Below are positions 17,143 to 27,247 of a stretch of DNA of 60,433 nucleotides, one piece after another; position 1 is the stretch's first letter, and every line of letters starts with the position of its first letter. The notes beneath the pieces were generated by a model. The model was not told the DNA's origin, did no database searches, and saw only the letters and a list, made by a program, of their open reading frames with translations. The translations under genes and the position numbers were made by a program. The DNA comes from Prevotella sp. (GTDB taxonomy: Bacteria > Bacteroidota > Bacteroidia > Bacteroidales > Bacteroidaceae): positions 1-60,433 of the forward strand of contig JAFZBK010000013.1 of assembly GCA_017561825.1 (NCBI GenBank), read 5' to 3'.

Positions 17143-17634
17143 ATGAAGAGAATAGGCATTCTAAGCGATACGCATGGCTATTGGGACGAGAAATATCTTC
17201 ATTATTTCGAACCCTGCGACGAAATCTGGCATGCAGGCGACATCGGTAGCGTTGAGGTGGCCGACCGACTGCAGGAATTCCGTCCGCTACGCGCCGTTTA
17301 TGGGAACTGCGATGGTGGTGACTTACGGTTGATGTTCCGTGAGCTGAACCGGTTTAAGTGCGAAGATGTTGATGTACTCATCAAACACATCGGTGGCTAT
17401 CCTGGCAACTACGATCTGTCCATCCGCCGACAGATCTACGCCAACCCACCTCAACTGTTTATCAGCGGGCACTCACATATCCTGAAAGTGAAGTATGACA
17501 AAACGCTCAATCTGTTGCACATCAACCCTGGGGCAGCCGGATTGCAGGGATGGCACAAGGAGCGTACGCTAATAAGACTGACCATTGAAGGCAATAAATT
17601 CAGTGATTGTGAAGTTATTACATTAGGAAAATAA
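17143..17634 (+). CDS. YfcE-type metallophosphoesterase
   Basis: Cytoplasmic phosphodiesterase of 163 aa. Metal-binding motifs are in order: GILSDTHGYW, WHAGDIG, VYGNCDG and SGHSHILK. The size and motifs match the YfcE/MJ0936 group (two-metal active site). The physiological substrate is unknown. It begins 6 bp after the cytidylate-kinase-like gene. Confidence 0.88.
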   Translation: MKRIGILSDTHGYWDEKYLHYFEPCDEIWHAGDIGSVEVADRLQEFRPLRAVYGNCDGGDLRLMFRELNRFKCEDVDVLIKHIGGYPGNYDLSIRRQIYANPPQLFISGHSHILKVKYDKTLNLLHINPGAAGLQGWHKERTLIRLTIEGNKFSDCEVITLGK

Positions 17635-17650
17635 ATAAAACAATAAGAAT

Positions 17651-18787
17651 ATGAAACGTACTATTGTTATTACTGGTGGCGCCGGCTTTATTGGAAGTCA
17701 TGTGGTTCGCCTGTTCGTGAACAAGTACCCCGAGTATCACATCATCAATCTCGACAAGCTGACGTATGCAGGAAACCTTGCCAACCTGAAGGACATTGAG
17801 GACAAACCGAACTATGAGTTCGTGAAGATGGATATCTGCGACTTCGACGCATTCTACCAGCTGATGCAGGACAAGAAGGTGGACGGTATCATCCATTTGG
17901 CTGCAGAGAGTCATGTGGATCGTTCTATCAAAGATCCATTTACATTTGCCAAGACCAATGTGATGGGTACCTTGTCGCTCTTACAGGCAGCCAAGCTCTA
18001 TTGGGAGTCGTTGCCCGAGAAATATGAGGGCAAGCGTTTCTATCATATCTCTACCGATGAGGTGTATGGCGCATTGGAACTGTCGCATCCCGAGGGAATC
18101 GAACCACCATTCACAACGACTGCCAGCAGTGCTGAGCATCATCTCGCCTATGGTGACAAGTTCTTCGTGGAGACAACGAAGTATAATCCCCACTCACCCT
18201 ATTCTGCCGCCAAGGCTTCAAGCGACCATTTTGTACGTGCCTACCATGACACTTACGGAATGCCTGTGGTGGTAACAAACTGTTCGAACAACTACGGTCC
18301 GTATCAGTTCCCCGAGAAACTGATACCTCTCTTTATTAATAATATCCGTCACCGCAAGCCTCTGCCAGTCTATGGCAAGGGCGAGAATGTACGCGACTGG
18401 CTGTTTGTAGAAGACCATGCCCGTGCCATCGACCTAATCTTCCATGAGGGAAAGATTGCTGAGACCTATAACATCGGAGGTTTCAACGAGTGGAAGAACA
18501 TCGATATCATCAAGGTGGTGATCAAGACGGTTGACCGTCTGCTGGGTCGCAAGGAAGGCGAAGACATGGATCTCATCACCTTCGTCACCGACCGTGCCGG
18601 ACACGATCTCCGCTACGCTATCGACTCATCAAAGTTGCAGCGTGAACTGGGTTGGGAACCAAGTCTGCAGTTCGAGGAAGGCATTGAGAAGACCGTACGC
18701 TGGTATCTTGACAACCAAGAGTGGCTCGACAATGTTACTTCAGGTGACTATCAGAAGTATTACGATAACATGTACGCCAACAGATGA
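17651..18787 (+). CDS. rfbB: dTDP-glucose 4,6-dehydratase
   Basis: SDR enzyme of 378 aa converting dTDP-glucose to dTDP-4-keto-6-deoxyglucose. It has the NAD loop [12 protein letters not shown], the STDEVYGAL stretch, and the catalytic YSAAKAS. It is slightly longer than the usual 350-360 aa because of an insert around 150-170. It is followed, with a 4-nt ATGA overlap, by purT and then by a ketoisomerase, an acyltransferase and an aminotransferase. That set would yield an N-acylated 3-amino-3,6-dideoxyhexose for surface polysaccharide. rmlA is not in the window. Confidence 0.93.
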   Translation: MKRTIVITGGAGFIGSHVVRLFVNKYPEYHIINLDKLTYAGNLANLKDIEDKPNYEFVKMDICDFDAFYQLMQDKKVDGIIHLAAESHVDRSIKDPFTFAKTNVMGTLSLLQAAKLYWESLPEKYEGKRFYHISTDEVYGALELSHPEGIEPPFTTTASSAEHHLAYGDKFFVETTKYNPHSPYSAAKASSDHFVRAYHDTYGMPVVVTNCSNNYGPYQFPEKLIPLFINNIRHRKPLPVYGKGENVRDWLFVEDHARAIDLIFHEGKIAETYNIGGFNEWKNIDIIKVVIKTVDRLLGRKEGEDMDLITFVTDRAGHDLRYAIDSSKLQRELGWEPSLQFEEGIEKTVRWYLDNQEWLDNVTSGDYQKYYDNMYANR

Positions 18788-19980
18788 AAAAAATATTGCT
18801 TTTAGGCTCAGGAGAACTGGGCAAGGAGTTTGTGATTGCCGCCATGCGTGCCGGCCAGTATGTCATTGCTTGCGACCGTTACGACAATGCCCCAGCCATG
18901 CAGGTGGCTGACGAGCGTGAGGTGTTCTCCATGCTCGACGGTGATGCCCTGGAGGCAGTGGTGAACAAGCACAAGCCAGACATCATCGTGCCCGAGATTG
19001 AGGCCATCCGCACGGAACGCCTCTTCAAGTTCGAGGAGCAAGGCATTCAGGTGGTACCGTCGGCTCGTGCCGTGAACTACACGATGAACCGTCGTGCCAT
19101 CCGTGATCTTGCCGCAAAAGAGTTAGGATTGCGCACGGCAAAATACTTTTACGCCAAGACGTTCGAGGAATTCAAAACTGCCGCTGACGAGATTGGTTTC
19201 CCCTGTGTGGTAAAGCCACTGATGTCATCCAGCGGTCATGGACAGAGTTATGTGCACAATGATGACGAGTTAGAGCAGGCATTCAAAGATGCAATGGAAG
19301 GTAGTCGTGGTGATGTCAAGGAGGTTATCATTGAAGAATTCATCGACTTCGAATCGGAATTCACACTGCTCACCGTAACCCAGAAGAACGGTCCTACCCT
19401 CTTCTGTCCTCCCATCGGTCATGTACAGAAAGGTGGTGACTACCGCGAAAGTTGGCAACCGTACAAGATTTCCGACGAGGCCTTAAAGCAAGCACAGCAC
19501 ATGGCCGATCAAGTGACGAAGGCGCTGACGGGTGCCGGCATCTGGGGCGTGGAGTTCTTCTTGACCAAACAAGGTGAGGTAATCTTCTCTGAACTCTCAC
19601 CACGTCCACATGACACAGGAATGGTAACCCTTGGTCATACCACCAACCTCTCTGAATTCGAGCTGCATTTCCGTGCCGTGATGGGCTTGCCCATTCCTGC
19701 CATCCATCTGGAACATGCAGGAGCCAGTGCTGTGATTCTCTCACCCAAAGAAGCAAAGACACCAGTGGATCGTTCCCTGTTTAACTACAACCTCGAGGAA
19801 GCACTGAAGGAAGACCGCACCCGTATCCGCCTCTTTGGTAAGCCCGAAGCCCATAAGGGACGCCGCATGGGTGTTGTCCTCTGTTATGGAGAGGTAGGCG
19901 ATGATGTCGATGCATTGCGTGATAAAGCCAAACGATTGGCTGCTACCGTATTGGGTACAGACCCTTATATGAAGAAATAG
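18784..19980 (+). CDS. purT: Formate-dependent phosphoribosylglycinamide formyltransferase
   Basis: ATP-grasp enzyme of 398 aa that formylates GAR using formate and ATP (purine synthesis step 3). It opens [20 protein letters not shown], has the ATP-grasp core [14 protein letters not shown] and [12 protein letters not shown], and ends with the metal site [14 protein letters not shown]. It is placed oddly, inside a dTDP-sugar operon, overlapping rfbB by 4 nt and followed after 3 bp by a ketoisomerase. It could simply be co-transcribed housekeeping, or a formylation function could be linked to the amino sugar. Confidence 0.92.
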   Translation: MKKILLLGSGELGKEFVIAAMRAGQYVIACDRYDNAPAMQVADEREVFSMLDGDALEAVVNKHKPDIIVPEIEAIRTERLFKFEEQGIQVVPSARAVNYTMNRRAIRDLAAKELGLRTAKYFYAKTFEEFKTAADEIGFPCVVKPLMSSSGHGQSYVHNDDELEQAFKDAMEGSRGDVKEVIIEEFIDFESEFTLLTVTQKNGPTLFCPPIGHVQKGGDYRESWQPYKISDEALKQAQHMADQVTKALTGAGIWGVEFFLTKQGEVIFSELSPRPHDTGMVTLGHTTNLSEFELHFRAVMGLPIPAIHLEHAGASAVILSPKEAKTPVDRSLFNYNLEEALKEDRTRIRLFGKPEAHKGRRMGVVLCYGEVGDDVDALRDKAKRLAATVLGTDPYMKK

Positions 19981-19983
19981 CAT

Positions 19984-20400
19984 ATGTTAGGAAAAATCAT
20001 CAATCTGACTAAGATCGTCGATCCACGTGGGAACCTCACGGTGGCCGAGCAGTTGAAAGACGTACCGTTTGATATCAAGCGGGCATACTGGGTGTATGAT
20101 GTTCCTGGTGGAGAAAGTCGAGGCGGTCATGCACACAAACGACTCCAGCAGTTCGTGATCGCTCTCAGTGGCTCGTTCCATGTCACACTCGACAACGGTC
20201 GTGAGAAAAAGACGGTGCTGCTGAACCATCCGTGGCAAGGACTGCTTATCGAAACCAACACCTGGCGTACCCTCGATGATTTCTCTTCAGGAGCCGTATG
20301 CTTAGTACTGGCATCTGAACTCTATGATGAAGATGATTATATCTACGATTACGACGAGTTCCTCGCCTACATCGGTCGTAATAACGTGATAACGAAATAA
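19984..20400 (+). CDS. dTDP-4-oxo-6-deoxyglucose 3,4-ketoisomerase (FdtA/QdtA type)
   Basis: Cupin (WxcM-like) of 138 aa. The His motif is SRGGHAHK, and there is a WRTLDDFSSGAVC stretch typical of FdtA/QdtA. It moves the keto group from C4 to C3 on the RfbB product, preparing it for transamination. Whether the product is the galacto (Fdt) or gluco (Qdt) isomer cannot be read from the sequence. The aminotransferase lies two genes downstream. Confidence 0.88.
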   Translation: MLGKIINLTKIVDPRGNLTVAEQLKDVPFDIKRAYWVYDVPGGESRGGHAHKRLQQFVIALSGSFHVTLDNGREKKTVLLNHPWQGLLIETNTWRTLDDFSSGAVCLVLASELYDEDDYIYDYDEFLAYIGRNNVITK

Positions 20401-20414
20401 CGTTATATCGAATA

Positions 20415-21356
20415 ATGAGTTTCGAAATAAGACGATATACGCCTGATTATGCCGACGAATGGAATCAGTTCGTTGCCAAGTCGAAGAACGGTGTCTTTCT
20501 CTTCGACCGCCGGTATATGGACTATCACGCAGATCGATTTAGCGACCATTCACTGATGTTTTATGTAGGCAGTCAGTTGTTGGCGGTATTACCAGCACAT
20601 CTTTCTGGTGATACACTCTGCTCACACAATGGTCTTACCTATGGCGGTTTAGTGATGAGTCCCCGTCTGACGGTTGTCCAAACCATGCATCTCTTCCGAG
20701 AGATGAACGACTATCTGCGTTCTGAGGGTATTCGTCATGTCAGCTACAAAGCCATCCCATGGATCTATCATCGTCTTTCGGCTGAAGAGGATCTTTATGC
20801 TCTCTACCATGAATGTCATGCCCGTATCGTAGCAAGAGACTTTGCCACCAATATTTATCTCTCCGCAGGTTTACGATGGGAACGAGTTCGTCGTCGCGGT
20901 ATTGTCCGTGCCCAGAATGCTGGTGTTGTTGTAGAGCGTTCCAACAATTATGAGGCTTTCTGGCAGGTTCTGGCAAATAACCTCATGAACAAGTACGGAG
21001 TAAAACCTGTTCACTCCTTACAGGAAATAGAATTGCTACATGGACGCTTCCCCCAGAACATCCAACTCTACCAGGCAGTCAGAGAAGGTGAAGTGTTGGG
21101 TGGTGTTGTGTTATATATTTCGCCACAGGTAGTACATGCTCAGTATAGTTCGGCAACTCCAGAGGGAAAGAAGCTGGGGGTGATCGATCTTCTTTACGAC
21201 CAGATCTTCAAAGATTATCGTGATTATCCCTACTTCGATTTCGGTCGCTCCACAGAGCATCCTGACGGCAGTGGACTGAATGAGAACCTTGTGTTTCAGA
21301 AGGAAGGCTATGGCGGACGGGGCTTGTGTTACGACATTTATCAGTATGACCTATGA
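20415..21356 (+). CDS. FemAB/GNAT-like acyltransferase
   Basis: Protein of 313 aa with a double GNAT-like (FemAB) layout: an N-terminal half with [11 protein letters not shown] and [10 protein letters not shown], and a C-terminal half with [19 protein letters not shown] and a final FDFGRSTE. Such proteins move acyl or aminoacyl groups to amines. In this operon it is in the place where FdtC/QdtC-like left-handed beta-helix N-acetyltransferases usually occur, so it may acylate the 3-amino sugar. That role is inference. Its stop overlaps the aminotransferase start by 4 nt. Confidence 0.75.
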   Translation: MSFEIRRYTPDYADEWNQFVAKSKNGVFLFDRRYMDYHADRFSDHSLMFYVGSQLLAVLPAHLSGDTLCSHNGLTYGGLVMSPRLTVVQTMHLFREMNDYLRSEGIRHVSYKAIPWIYHRLSAEEDLYALYHECHARIVARDFATNIYLSAGLRWERVRRRGIVRAQNAGVVVERSNNYEAFWQVLANNLMNKYGVKPVHSLQEIELLHGRFPQNIQLYQAVREGEVLGGVVLYISPQVVHAQYSSATPEGKKLGVIDLLYDQIFKDYRDYPYFDFGRSTEHPDGSGLNENLVFQKEGYGGRGLCYDIYQYDL

Positions 21357-22471
21357 TCAAGTATCTTGACCTGAAACAAATCAACAACCAGCATGATGCT
21401 GAGATTCGCGAGGCTATTGATGAAGTGCTTCGCAGCGGATGGTACCTGAAAGGGGAAGTTACGCGACGTTTTGAACAGCATTATGCAACCTTTATAGGAA
21501 CCGAATACTGCGTGGGAGTAAGCAACGGTCTTGATGCACTGACACTGATTCTGCGTGCCTATATAGAAAAAGGTGTCATGCAACCAAGCGATGAAGTCAT
21601 CGTACCCGCCAATACCTTCATCGCATCTATCTTGTCTATTACCGAATGCGGTCTGACTCCAGTATTGGTAGAGCCCTCCATCGATACTTTCCAGATTGAT
21701 GACTCATTGATTGAAGAGGTTATTACTGAAAGAACCAAAGCCCTGATGATTGTTCATCTTTATGGACGATGTGCCTATACGGAGAAGATTGGGATGATCT
21801 GTAAGAAGCATAACTTGAAGTTGATAGAAGACAATGCCCAAGCACACGGTTGTACCTATCACTCACCTCTCACTTCTCACCTCTCACCTCTAAAAAGAAC
21901 TGGTTCGCTGGGTGATGCTGCTGCCCATAGCTTCTATCCTGGGAAGAACTTAGGTGCTTTTGGAGATGCAGGTGCAGTTACCACCAACGACAAGGAACTG
22001 GCACAGATCATTGAGGAATTAGGTAATTACGGCTCATCGAAGAAATACGTTTTCGACTACCAAGGTCGTAACTCCCGCATGGATGAGATGCAGGCAGCCG
22101 TATTGGATGTAAAACTCAGATACTTGGATAAGGATAACAAGTGCAGACAGGATATTGCCTCTTACTATATCAACAACGTTAAGCATCCTGATATTATTCT
22201 TCCCACCCCATCAGACAGTGTCTATCACATCTTCCCCATCCTTTGTGAACGACGTGATGAGCTCCAGCAATATCTGAAGGAGAACGGCGTGGAGACCATG
22301 ATCCACTATCCTATTCCACCGCACAAGCAAGCATGCTATAAGGAATGGAACGATCTTTCCTTCCCGATTACGGAAAGAATCCATCGTCAAGAGTTGAGTC
22401 TGCCTTGTCATCAGGCCCTCAAAAAAGAAGAGGCCGACAAGATTGTCAGCCTCCTCAATCGTTTCCGTTGA
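21353..22471 (+). CDS. DegT/DnrJ/EryC1 sugar aminotransferase (FdtB/QdtB type)
   Basis: PLP enzyme of 372 aa that would transaminate the 3-keto sugar from the ketoisomerase. The PLP-lysine is in [16 protein letters not shown], with the upstream EDNAQAHG stretch. An unusual segment, [12 protein letters not shown], sits just before [10 protein letters not shown]. It is encoded by a 7-bp tandem repeat (about 21863-21892) and appears as an in-frame insertion relative to typical family members. It is last in the operon; the convergent lutC gene follows after 4 bp. Confidence 0.9.
   Translation: MIKYLDLKQINNQHDAEIREAIDEVLRSGWYLKGEVTRRFEQHYATFIGTEYCVGVSNGLDALTLILRAYIEKGVMQPSDEVIVPANTFIASILSITECGLTPVLVEPSIDTFQIDDSLIEEVITERTKALMIVHLYGRCAYTEKIGMICKKHNLKLIEDNAQAHGCTYHSPLTSHLSPLKRTGSLGDAAAHSFYPGKNLGAFGDAGAVTTNDKELAQIIEELGNYGSSKKYVFDYQGRNSRMDEMQAAVLDVKLRYLDKDNKCRQDIASYYINNVKHPDIILPTPSDSVYHIFPILCERRDELQQYLKENGVETMIHYPIPPHKQACYKEWNDLSFPITERIHRQELSLPCHQALKKEEADKIVSLLNRFR
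21863..21892. repeat. 7-bp tandem repeat inside the aminotransferase gene
   Basis: About four copies of CTCACYT are read in frame. The repeat type matches those found in intergenic spacers of this window. Confidence 0.75.
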
Positions 22472-22475
22472 TGCT

Positions 22476-23057
22476 TTAGACGAGAACCACTGTGGCACTA
22501 CGGGCAGCCTGGGCACCCATCACCAAGACCTGTGCGATATCCGCCGTCTTTGACGGTCCGCTGATAAACGTACCATAGCCATAGTCGTTGAACTCGATAC
22601 GCTTATACGCCTCGTGCATGTTGTTCACGATCTCACTCTTCTTCAGTAAGATTACCAGATTCTCGGAGATAAAGCATACCGCCTTCTCCACCATCTGCTG
22701 TGGAATCCACACACAAGCATTCTCAGCCACGCCGAACATTCCCCTGATGATACCCACATCCGTTCCATTCAATGCCTGAGCAGAACCGATAGTATCCGGA
22801 TTACGTGTTGCAATGGTGATCTCAGGAAGGTTACTGGCAATCTCCTTGGCATCAGGATACAATTCCTTGATCAGTTCGTTAATATCCTTTCCAGCCTCCA
22901 ATTCCACAACCTTGCCACCCACCGACTGTGTCATGGAGATGAACTGAGCCAGAGGATCAGGATAGACTATGCCGTTGATGTCAGACAGGTCGGGCATATC
23001 AAACTGCTGCTGTATATTTTTCCTGTACTTTGACAGGATCTCTTCTTTTGTACTCAT
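22476..23057 (-). CDS. lutC: Lactate utilization protein C (LUD domain)
   Basis: LUD-domain protein of 193 aa, third gene of lutABC. It contains ATRNPDTIGSAQALNGTDVGI and GVAENACVW, typical of the LutC/YkgG family. LutABC is a cytoplasmic iron-sulfur complex oxidising L-lactate to pyruvate. It follows lutB after a 62-bp spacer with short repeats. Confidence 0.9.
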   Translation of the reverse strand: MSTKEEILSKYRKNIQQQFDMPDLSDINGIVYPDPLAQFISMTQSVGGKVVELEAGKDINELIKELYPDAKEIASNLPEITIATRNPDTIGSAQALNGTDVGIIRGMFGVAENACVWIPQQMVEKAVCFISENLVILLKKSEIVNNMHEAYKRIEFNDYGYGTFISGPSKTADIAQVLVMGAQAARSATVVLV

Positions 23058-23061
23058 ACTT

Positions 23062-23100
23062 CTTAATGCTTAATTCATAATGCATAATTCATAATACGAC
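23062..23100. repeat. Short imperfect repeat in the lutB-lutC spacer
   Basis: Repeats of CTTAATTCATAAT and TGCATAATTCATAAT. Another of the AT-rich spacer repeats. Confidence 0.5.
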
Positions 23101-23119
23101 AGATGATGACTACCAATGG

Positions 23120-24493
23120 TCATTTCACCTTGCCTTTCCGCCAGAGTTCTTGGAAGGAGTTCTTGGGGAAGGTCATCATCTTATGACCGCTCTGGGCCCA
23201 TGGGTTGATACCACTCTGCATCAGTGCGCTGGGAACCCAGTTTGCCAACGGGGCGAACTTCATGGCAGTGTTATAGATGCCACTGCTGCCAAACACCATC
23301 TTCATACCCTTGCACATCATCTTCTTCTGCGGATTGGCCGTACCGAATTCATCCAGTTGCTGGCGCCACTGATAGATCTGATCTCCCAAGTTCACCTTTA
23401 CAGGACATAAGGTCTGACAACTCAGACACAAGGTACAAGCGCTCACATTACCACTGTGCTTCTCCTTGTTACGGAGCATACCAAGGTTGATGCCAATCGG
23501 TCCTGGAATGAAGTAGGAATAGGAATAGCCGCCAGAACGACGATACACAGGACAGGTGTTCATACAACTGCCACAACGGATACACTTCAGCAGTTCCCAA
23601 TGATCAGGATTTGCAATCCAGTCGCTACGACCATTATCCACCAACACGATATGCATCTTCTTTGCGGTGGGACGAGCCTTGCGGAAATGCGAGGTAAATG
23701 TGGTTGTTGGCTGACCTGTACCAGCCCTGCAAAGCATCCGCTGGAAGACCGCCAGACAGTCGTAATTCGGGATGACCTTCTCCAAGCCGATGGCCACAAT
23801 ATGCAGTTTCGGACAAGAAGTTGACATATCCGCATTTCCTTCATTGGTACATACCACGATATCACCTGTTTCTGCGATACCGAAGTTCGCACCCGTCATT
23901 CCTGCATCAGCAGTGAGGAACTCGTCACGCAAACTCAGTCGTGCCTGGTATGTCAGATAGGTAGGATCATGATTCCCCTTCTCCGTTCCGAGTTTCTCCT
24001 CGAACAGTTCACCCACATCATCATGGTTCAGGTGGATAGCCGGCATCACAATATGACTCGGTTTCTGTCCTTTCAACTGGATGATGCGCTCACCAAGGTC
24101 AGTCTCCACCACCTCAATGCCGTGAGCTTCCAGATAGGGATTCATCTCGCACTCCTCAGTTAGCATCGACTTACTCTTCACCAGTTTCTTAACCTCATTC
24201 TCTTTGAGGATGCCATAGACAATCTCGTTGAACTCCTCAGCATCCTTTGCCCAATGAACAATGCAACCGTTCTTCTCGGCACTGGTAGCAAACTGATCCA
24301 AGTATTCATCCAGATGTGAAATGGTGTGACGCTTGATCTGCGAAGCTTTCTCACGCAGCTGCTCCCACTCAGCCAGTCCGTAAGCCATATTATCTCTCTT
24401 GGAGCGAACCGACCAGAATGTGGCATCGTGCCAGCTCGCATATTTCTGGTTCTTCAAAAACGCTTTTGCTGCGTTACTATGTGCTGTACTCAT
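23120..24493 (-). CDS. lutB: Lactate utilization iron-sulfur protein B
   Basis: Protein of 457 aa with an N-terminal LUD domain and two 4Fe-4S motifs: CIRCGSCMNTCPVYRR and CTLCLSCQTLCPVK. It is the electron-transfer core of the LutABC L-lactate oxidase. It follows lutA after a spacer carrying GTTCAAA repeats. Confidence 0.95.
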   Translation of the reverse strand: MSTAHSNAAKAFLKNQKYASWHDATFWSVRSKRDNMAYGLAEWEQLREKASQIKRHTISHLDEYLDQFATSAEKNGCIVHWAKDAEEFNEIVYGILKENEVKKLVKSKSMLTEECEMNPYLEAHGIEVVETDLGERIIQLKGQKPSHIVMPAIHLNHDDVGELFEEKLGTEKGNHDPTYLTYQARLSLRDEFLTADAGMTGANFGIAETGDIVVCTNEGNADMSTSCPKLHIVAIGLEKVIPNYDCLAVFQRMLCRAGTGQPTTTFTSHFRKARPTAKKMHIVLVDNGRSDWIANPDHWELLKCIRCGSCMNTCPVYRRSGGYSYSYFIPGPIGINLGMLRNKEKHSGNVSACTLCLSCQTLCPVKVNLGDQIYQWRQQLDEFGTANPQKKMMCKGMKMVFGSSGIYNTAMKFAPLANWVPSALMQSGINPWAQSGHKMMTFPKNSFQELWRKGKVK

Positions 24494-24497
24494 AACT

Positions 24498-24531
24498 ATA
24501 AAAGTTCAAAGTTCAAAGATTAAAGTTCAAA
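24498..24531. repeat. 7-bp tandem repeat in the lutA-lutB spacer
   Basis: AGTTCAAAGTTCAAAG-type units with a 7-bp period fill the whole spacer. Confidence 0.6.
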
Positions 24532-24532
24532 G

Positions 24533-25270
24533 TTAAAGACCAGAGGCTAATATCTGGACAACATGGATGAACTGGATAGGCAGATTCTGTTTCTTTGCCA
24601 CACCAGCCATGTGCATCAGACAAGAGCAGTCAGGACCAGTAACATATTCCGCTCCTGTATCCATGTGACGCTTCACCTTGTCCTTACCCATCTGCTCGCA
24701 AATAGCAGTCTCCTCCACGGAGAACATTCCACCAAAGCCACAGCACTCATCGGGGCGCTCCGGCTCCACCACCTCAATACCCTCCTTCAGTTCAAGCAGA
24801 TCTTTGATCTTGTTGAACTTCGGCTCATTCTGTTCGCTGGGTGAACTAAGTCCCAGTTCTCGAACGCCATGACAGGAGTTGTGCAGACTCACCTTATGCG
24901 GGAACTGTCCTGGTAGCTTATCCACCTTCACCACATCATGCAGGAACTCCACCACATCCATAATCTTGTCGGATGTAGTACACTCATGCTTTCCTTGGAG
25001 TAAACGCGGATAGTTGATCTTCACAAATGCCGTACAGCTCACCGACGGAGCAACGACATAATCAAAACCCTTGAACTTGTCTTCGAACTTCTCTGCTAAG
25101 GGAATGGCCTGTTTCTCAAAGCCGGCATTCGCCATCGGCTGTCCGCAGCAGGTCTGGTTGAGTGGATACTCCACATCCAGTCCAAGACTTGTCAGGAGTT
25201 TGTATGTGGCAACGCCTACCTCAGGATAAACGGCGTCCACATAACACGGGATAAATAAACCGATTTTCAT
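24533..25270 (-). CDS. lutA: Lactate utilization protein A (CCG domains)
   Basis: Protein of 245 aa with two CCG (cysteine-rich) domains: TCCGQPMANAGF and ECCGFGGMFSVE, each with upstream Cys ligands, as in heterodisulfide-reductase-like LutA/GlcF proteins. It is first in lutABC. The promoter -7 box is at 25335-25342. Confidence 0.95.
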   Translation of the reverse strand: MKIGLFIPCYVDAVYPEVGVATYKLLTSLGLDVEYPLNQTCCGQPMANAGFEKQAIPLAEKFEDKFKGFDYVVAPSVSCTAFVKINYPRLLQGKHECTTSDKIMDVVEFLHDVVKVDKLPGQFPHKVSLHNSCHGVRELGLSSPSEQNEPKFNKIKDLLELKEGIEVVEPERPDECCGFGGMFSVEETAICEQMGKDKVKRHMDTGAEYVTGPDCSCLMHMAGVAKKQNLPIQFIHVVQILASGL

Positions 25271-25334
25271 GTGATTACTATTGTTCGTTTATTAGTGATT
25301 TTTAGTTAAATTGCATTCCGTTACTGTTTGAATG

Positions 25335-25342
25335 CAAATATA
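25335..25342 (-). promoter_or_regulatory. -7 box for lutABC
   Basis: TATATTTG on the minus strand, about 65 nt before lutA. Confidence 0.6.
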
Positions 25343-25404
25343 CAAAAAAAATCGATACGGACAATAGAATTATGAAACTATTTCCGATTTATTTATCTTT
25401 TACG

Positions 25405-26706
25405 TCACTTGGAGAGTTCGTAGCGAACACCTACTTGCAGATTGAAATTGGCAGGATGATCCTTGAAGAAGGTATTCACGGCGCCCTTGTTGTCGAAATA
25501 GTATTTTACGCCAGGCTCAACATACAACCCCATCTGGGGCAGTACCTGATATTGCACACCTGCTGCCGCATCGGCAGAGAACTGCATGCGGTCTTTCTTG
25601 CCTTTACCCTTCACGCCCTCTGTGGTATAAGTGGCCTTCACGTTCATATCGGCAGCCCCACCAGCAATACCATATAAGGAGAAACCTTTCCATGAGAAGA
25701 TTTGATAACTCATCCTCAACGGCAGTCCTACATAATGCAACTGCTGCTCATTCACCAACTGAGTGGTATTCATCTTCTGGATGAAATCCGTTGAGAGCTT
25801 CGTATAGGTGATACCAGAAAGAACCGACAGACGGGAGGTGATCGGATACGACAATGATAAGCCGAACGTCACTGGCTGATGATGCTTGGTGATCTCCTCG
25901 TAGTTATACAGATAGATAGGTGAACGAGTTCCGAGTTTGTTACTCATTTCATAGACACCTGCATAGTTGGCTGCTGTAACAGGATTCATCAATACAGGGT
26001 CACGACGCAGATCATCCCCGCCCATCATGTTCTGTGCATAAAGCTTCGCAGAAAGATGGGTAAAGCGGGATGAGTGGGTAGAGAAAGAAGACTGGCGCGA
26101 TGGACTCATGGATTCCAGGGTCTTACGGTTTGTGGATGAACGCTTCGGAACCGAAGAAACACGAGCATACCTCTCCTCAGGTTCCATCAGCATCTCCTCA
26201 TCAGTCCTTTGTTCCTCAGGAATCACTACCGATTGCACCACTTTCGAATCCGCTTCCTCTTCATAGAATTCAGTAATAGAAGCTTCATTAAAACCTTCTG
26301 TAGTGACTATCTGTGGCACTGTTTGATGCTTGGTTTCGTTCTTTGCAAAAAGCAACTGGTCATTCTTCACCTTCGAAGAAACAGCCGTAGCAGACTGTTC
26401 CACTGGTGTTATAACCTCTTCGTTGACAGAAGGAGTACTGATAGCCGGCGTTTCCACTTCCGCTGTCACCTTCTCCATCTCCTGCATTCCATCATGAGCG
26501 TTCTTATACAGATAGCCTCCCCCAGCCACTAAAGCCAAGGTCACAGCAGCAGCTGCCCACCATTTCCTTAGGGGCACCACCCGTGCTTTCTTCTTCTGCT
26601 CTTCGAGAAGAGCAGTATCAATGCGCTCCCACAGTCCTTCCGGGGCAGCCTCTTCATAGTCTGCCATCCGTTCGCGAAGCTTTGATGTCCACTCTTTCTC
26701 GTTCAT
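25405..26706 (-). CDS. Inner-membrane anchored protein with outer-membrane barrel domain, sigma partner
   Basis: Protein of 433 aa with an unusual layout. A short cytoplasmic N-terminus (EKEWTSKLRERMADYEEAA) is followed by one transmembrane helix (residues about 49-67), a Glu/Ser/Thr-rich linker of about 150 residues, then an opacity-type beta-barrel (about 225-433, ending in LQVGVRYELSK). It overlaps the ECF sigma gene by 4 nt, so the N-terminus probably acts as an anti-sigma or sigma-binding part. The combination implies a protein spanning the envelope. This family sits beside ECF sigma genes in many Bacteroidota; its signal is unknown. Confidence 0.8.
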   Translation of the reverse strand: MNEKEWTSKLRERMADYEEAAPEGLWERIDTALLEEQKKKARVVPLRKWWAAAAVTLALVAGGGYLYKNAHDGMQEMEKVTAEVETPAISTPSVNEEVITPVEQSATAVSSKVKNDQLLFAKNETKHQTVPQIVTTEGFNEASITEFYEEEADSKVVQSVVIPEEQRTDEEMLMEPEERYARVSSVPKRSSTNRKTLESMSPSRQSSFSTHSSRFTHLSAKLYAQNMMGGDDLRRDPVLMNPVTAANYAGVYEMSNKLGTRSPIYLYNYEEITKHHQPVTFGLSLSYPITSRLSVLSGITYTKLSTDFIQKMNTTQLVNEQQLHYVGLPLRMSYQIFSWKGFSLYGIAGGAADMNVKATYTTEGVKGKGKKDRMQFSADAAAGVQYQVLPQMGLYVEPGVKYYFDNKGAVNTFFKDHPANFNLQVGVRYELSK

Positions 26707-27245
26707 TTGATATCTTGTTTGATGTATTCCCTTATTTTTCTTGCTAATAATTTCTTTGCCCTGAGATATTGCGAGGCCGAGGAGTTTTCCTTGATGCCCA
26801 GCTCGTTGGCGATTTCCTTATGACTCAGTTGCTCGAACACATAAAGATTAAACACCGCTCTATAACCCGTTGGTAGTTCCTCTATCAGTCGTTGCAGCAA
26901 CTCCAGCGGAACCTTGCCCACATCAGGCGCCTCCTCTTCCACCTCATCAGGAATCTGGTCGGTAAACAGCAGTCGTTCTTTTCTTCGCAGACTGTTAATC
27001 GATTCATTGACGGCCAGTCTTGTAACCCATGCCTTCAGTGATCCCTCACCGCGATATTCGAAGTGATCTACTGAGGTCAGTATTTTGACGAAACAGTCCT
27101 GCAGCACATCTTCAGCAGCCTCCCTGTCGGCAAGATACCGCAGACACACTGCCATCAGATAGCCGGCAAAGCGCTCATACAGCCTCCGCTGCGCCCCGCG
27201 CTCCCCTTTCTTTATCTCGTACAATAACTGTTTCTCTGTCTCCAC
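26703..27245 (-). CDS. ECF sigma factor
   Basis: Sigma-70 family regulator of 180 aa. Region 2 contains LRYLADREAAEDVLQDCFVKI and KAWVTRLAVNESIN; region 4 contains GYRAVFNLYVFEQLSHKEIA followed by an HTH. It starts with GTG at 27245, 2 bp after the lipoprotein stop. It overlaps the barrel protein downstream, its likely regulator. Confidence 0.93.
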   Translation of the reverse strand: METEKQLLYEIKKGERGAQRRLYERFAGYLMAVCLRYLADREAAEDVLQDCFVKILTSVDHFEYRGEGSLKAWVTRLAVNESINSLRRKERLLFTDQIPDEVEEEAPDVGKVPLELLQRLIEELPTGYRAVFNLYVFEQLSHKEIANELGIKENSSASQYLRAKKLLARKIREYIKQDIK

Positions 27246-27247
27246 TA

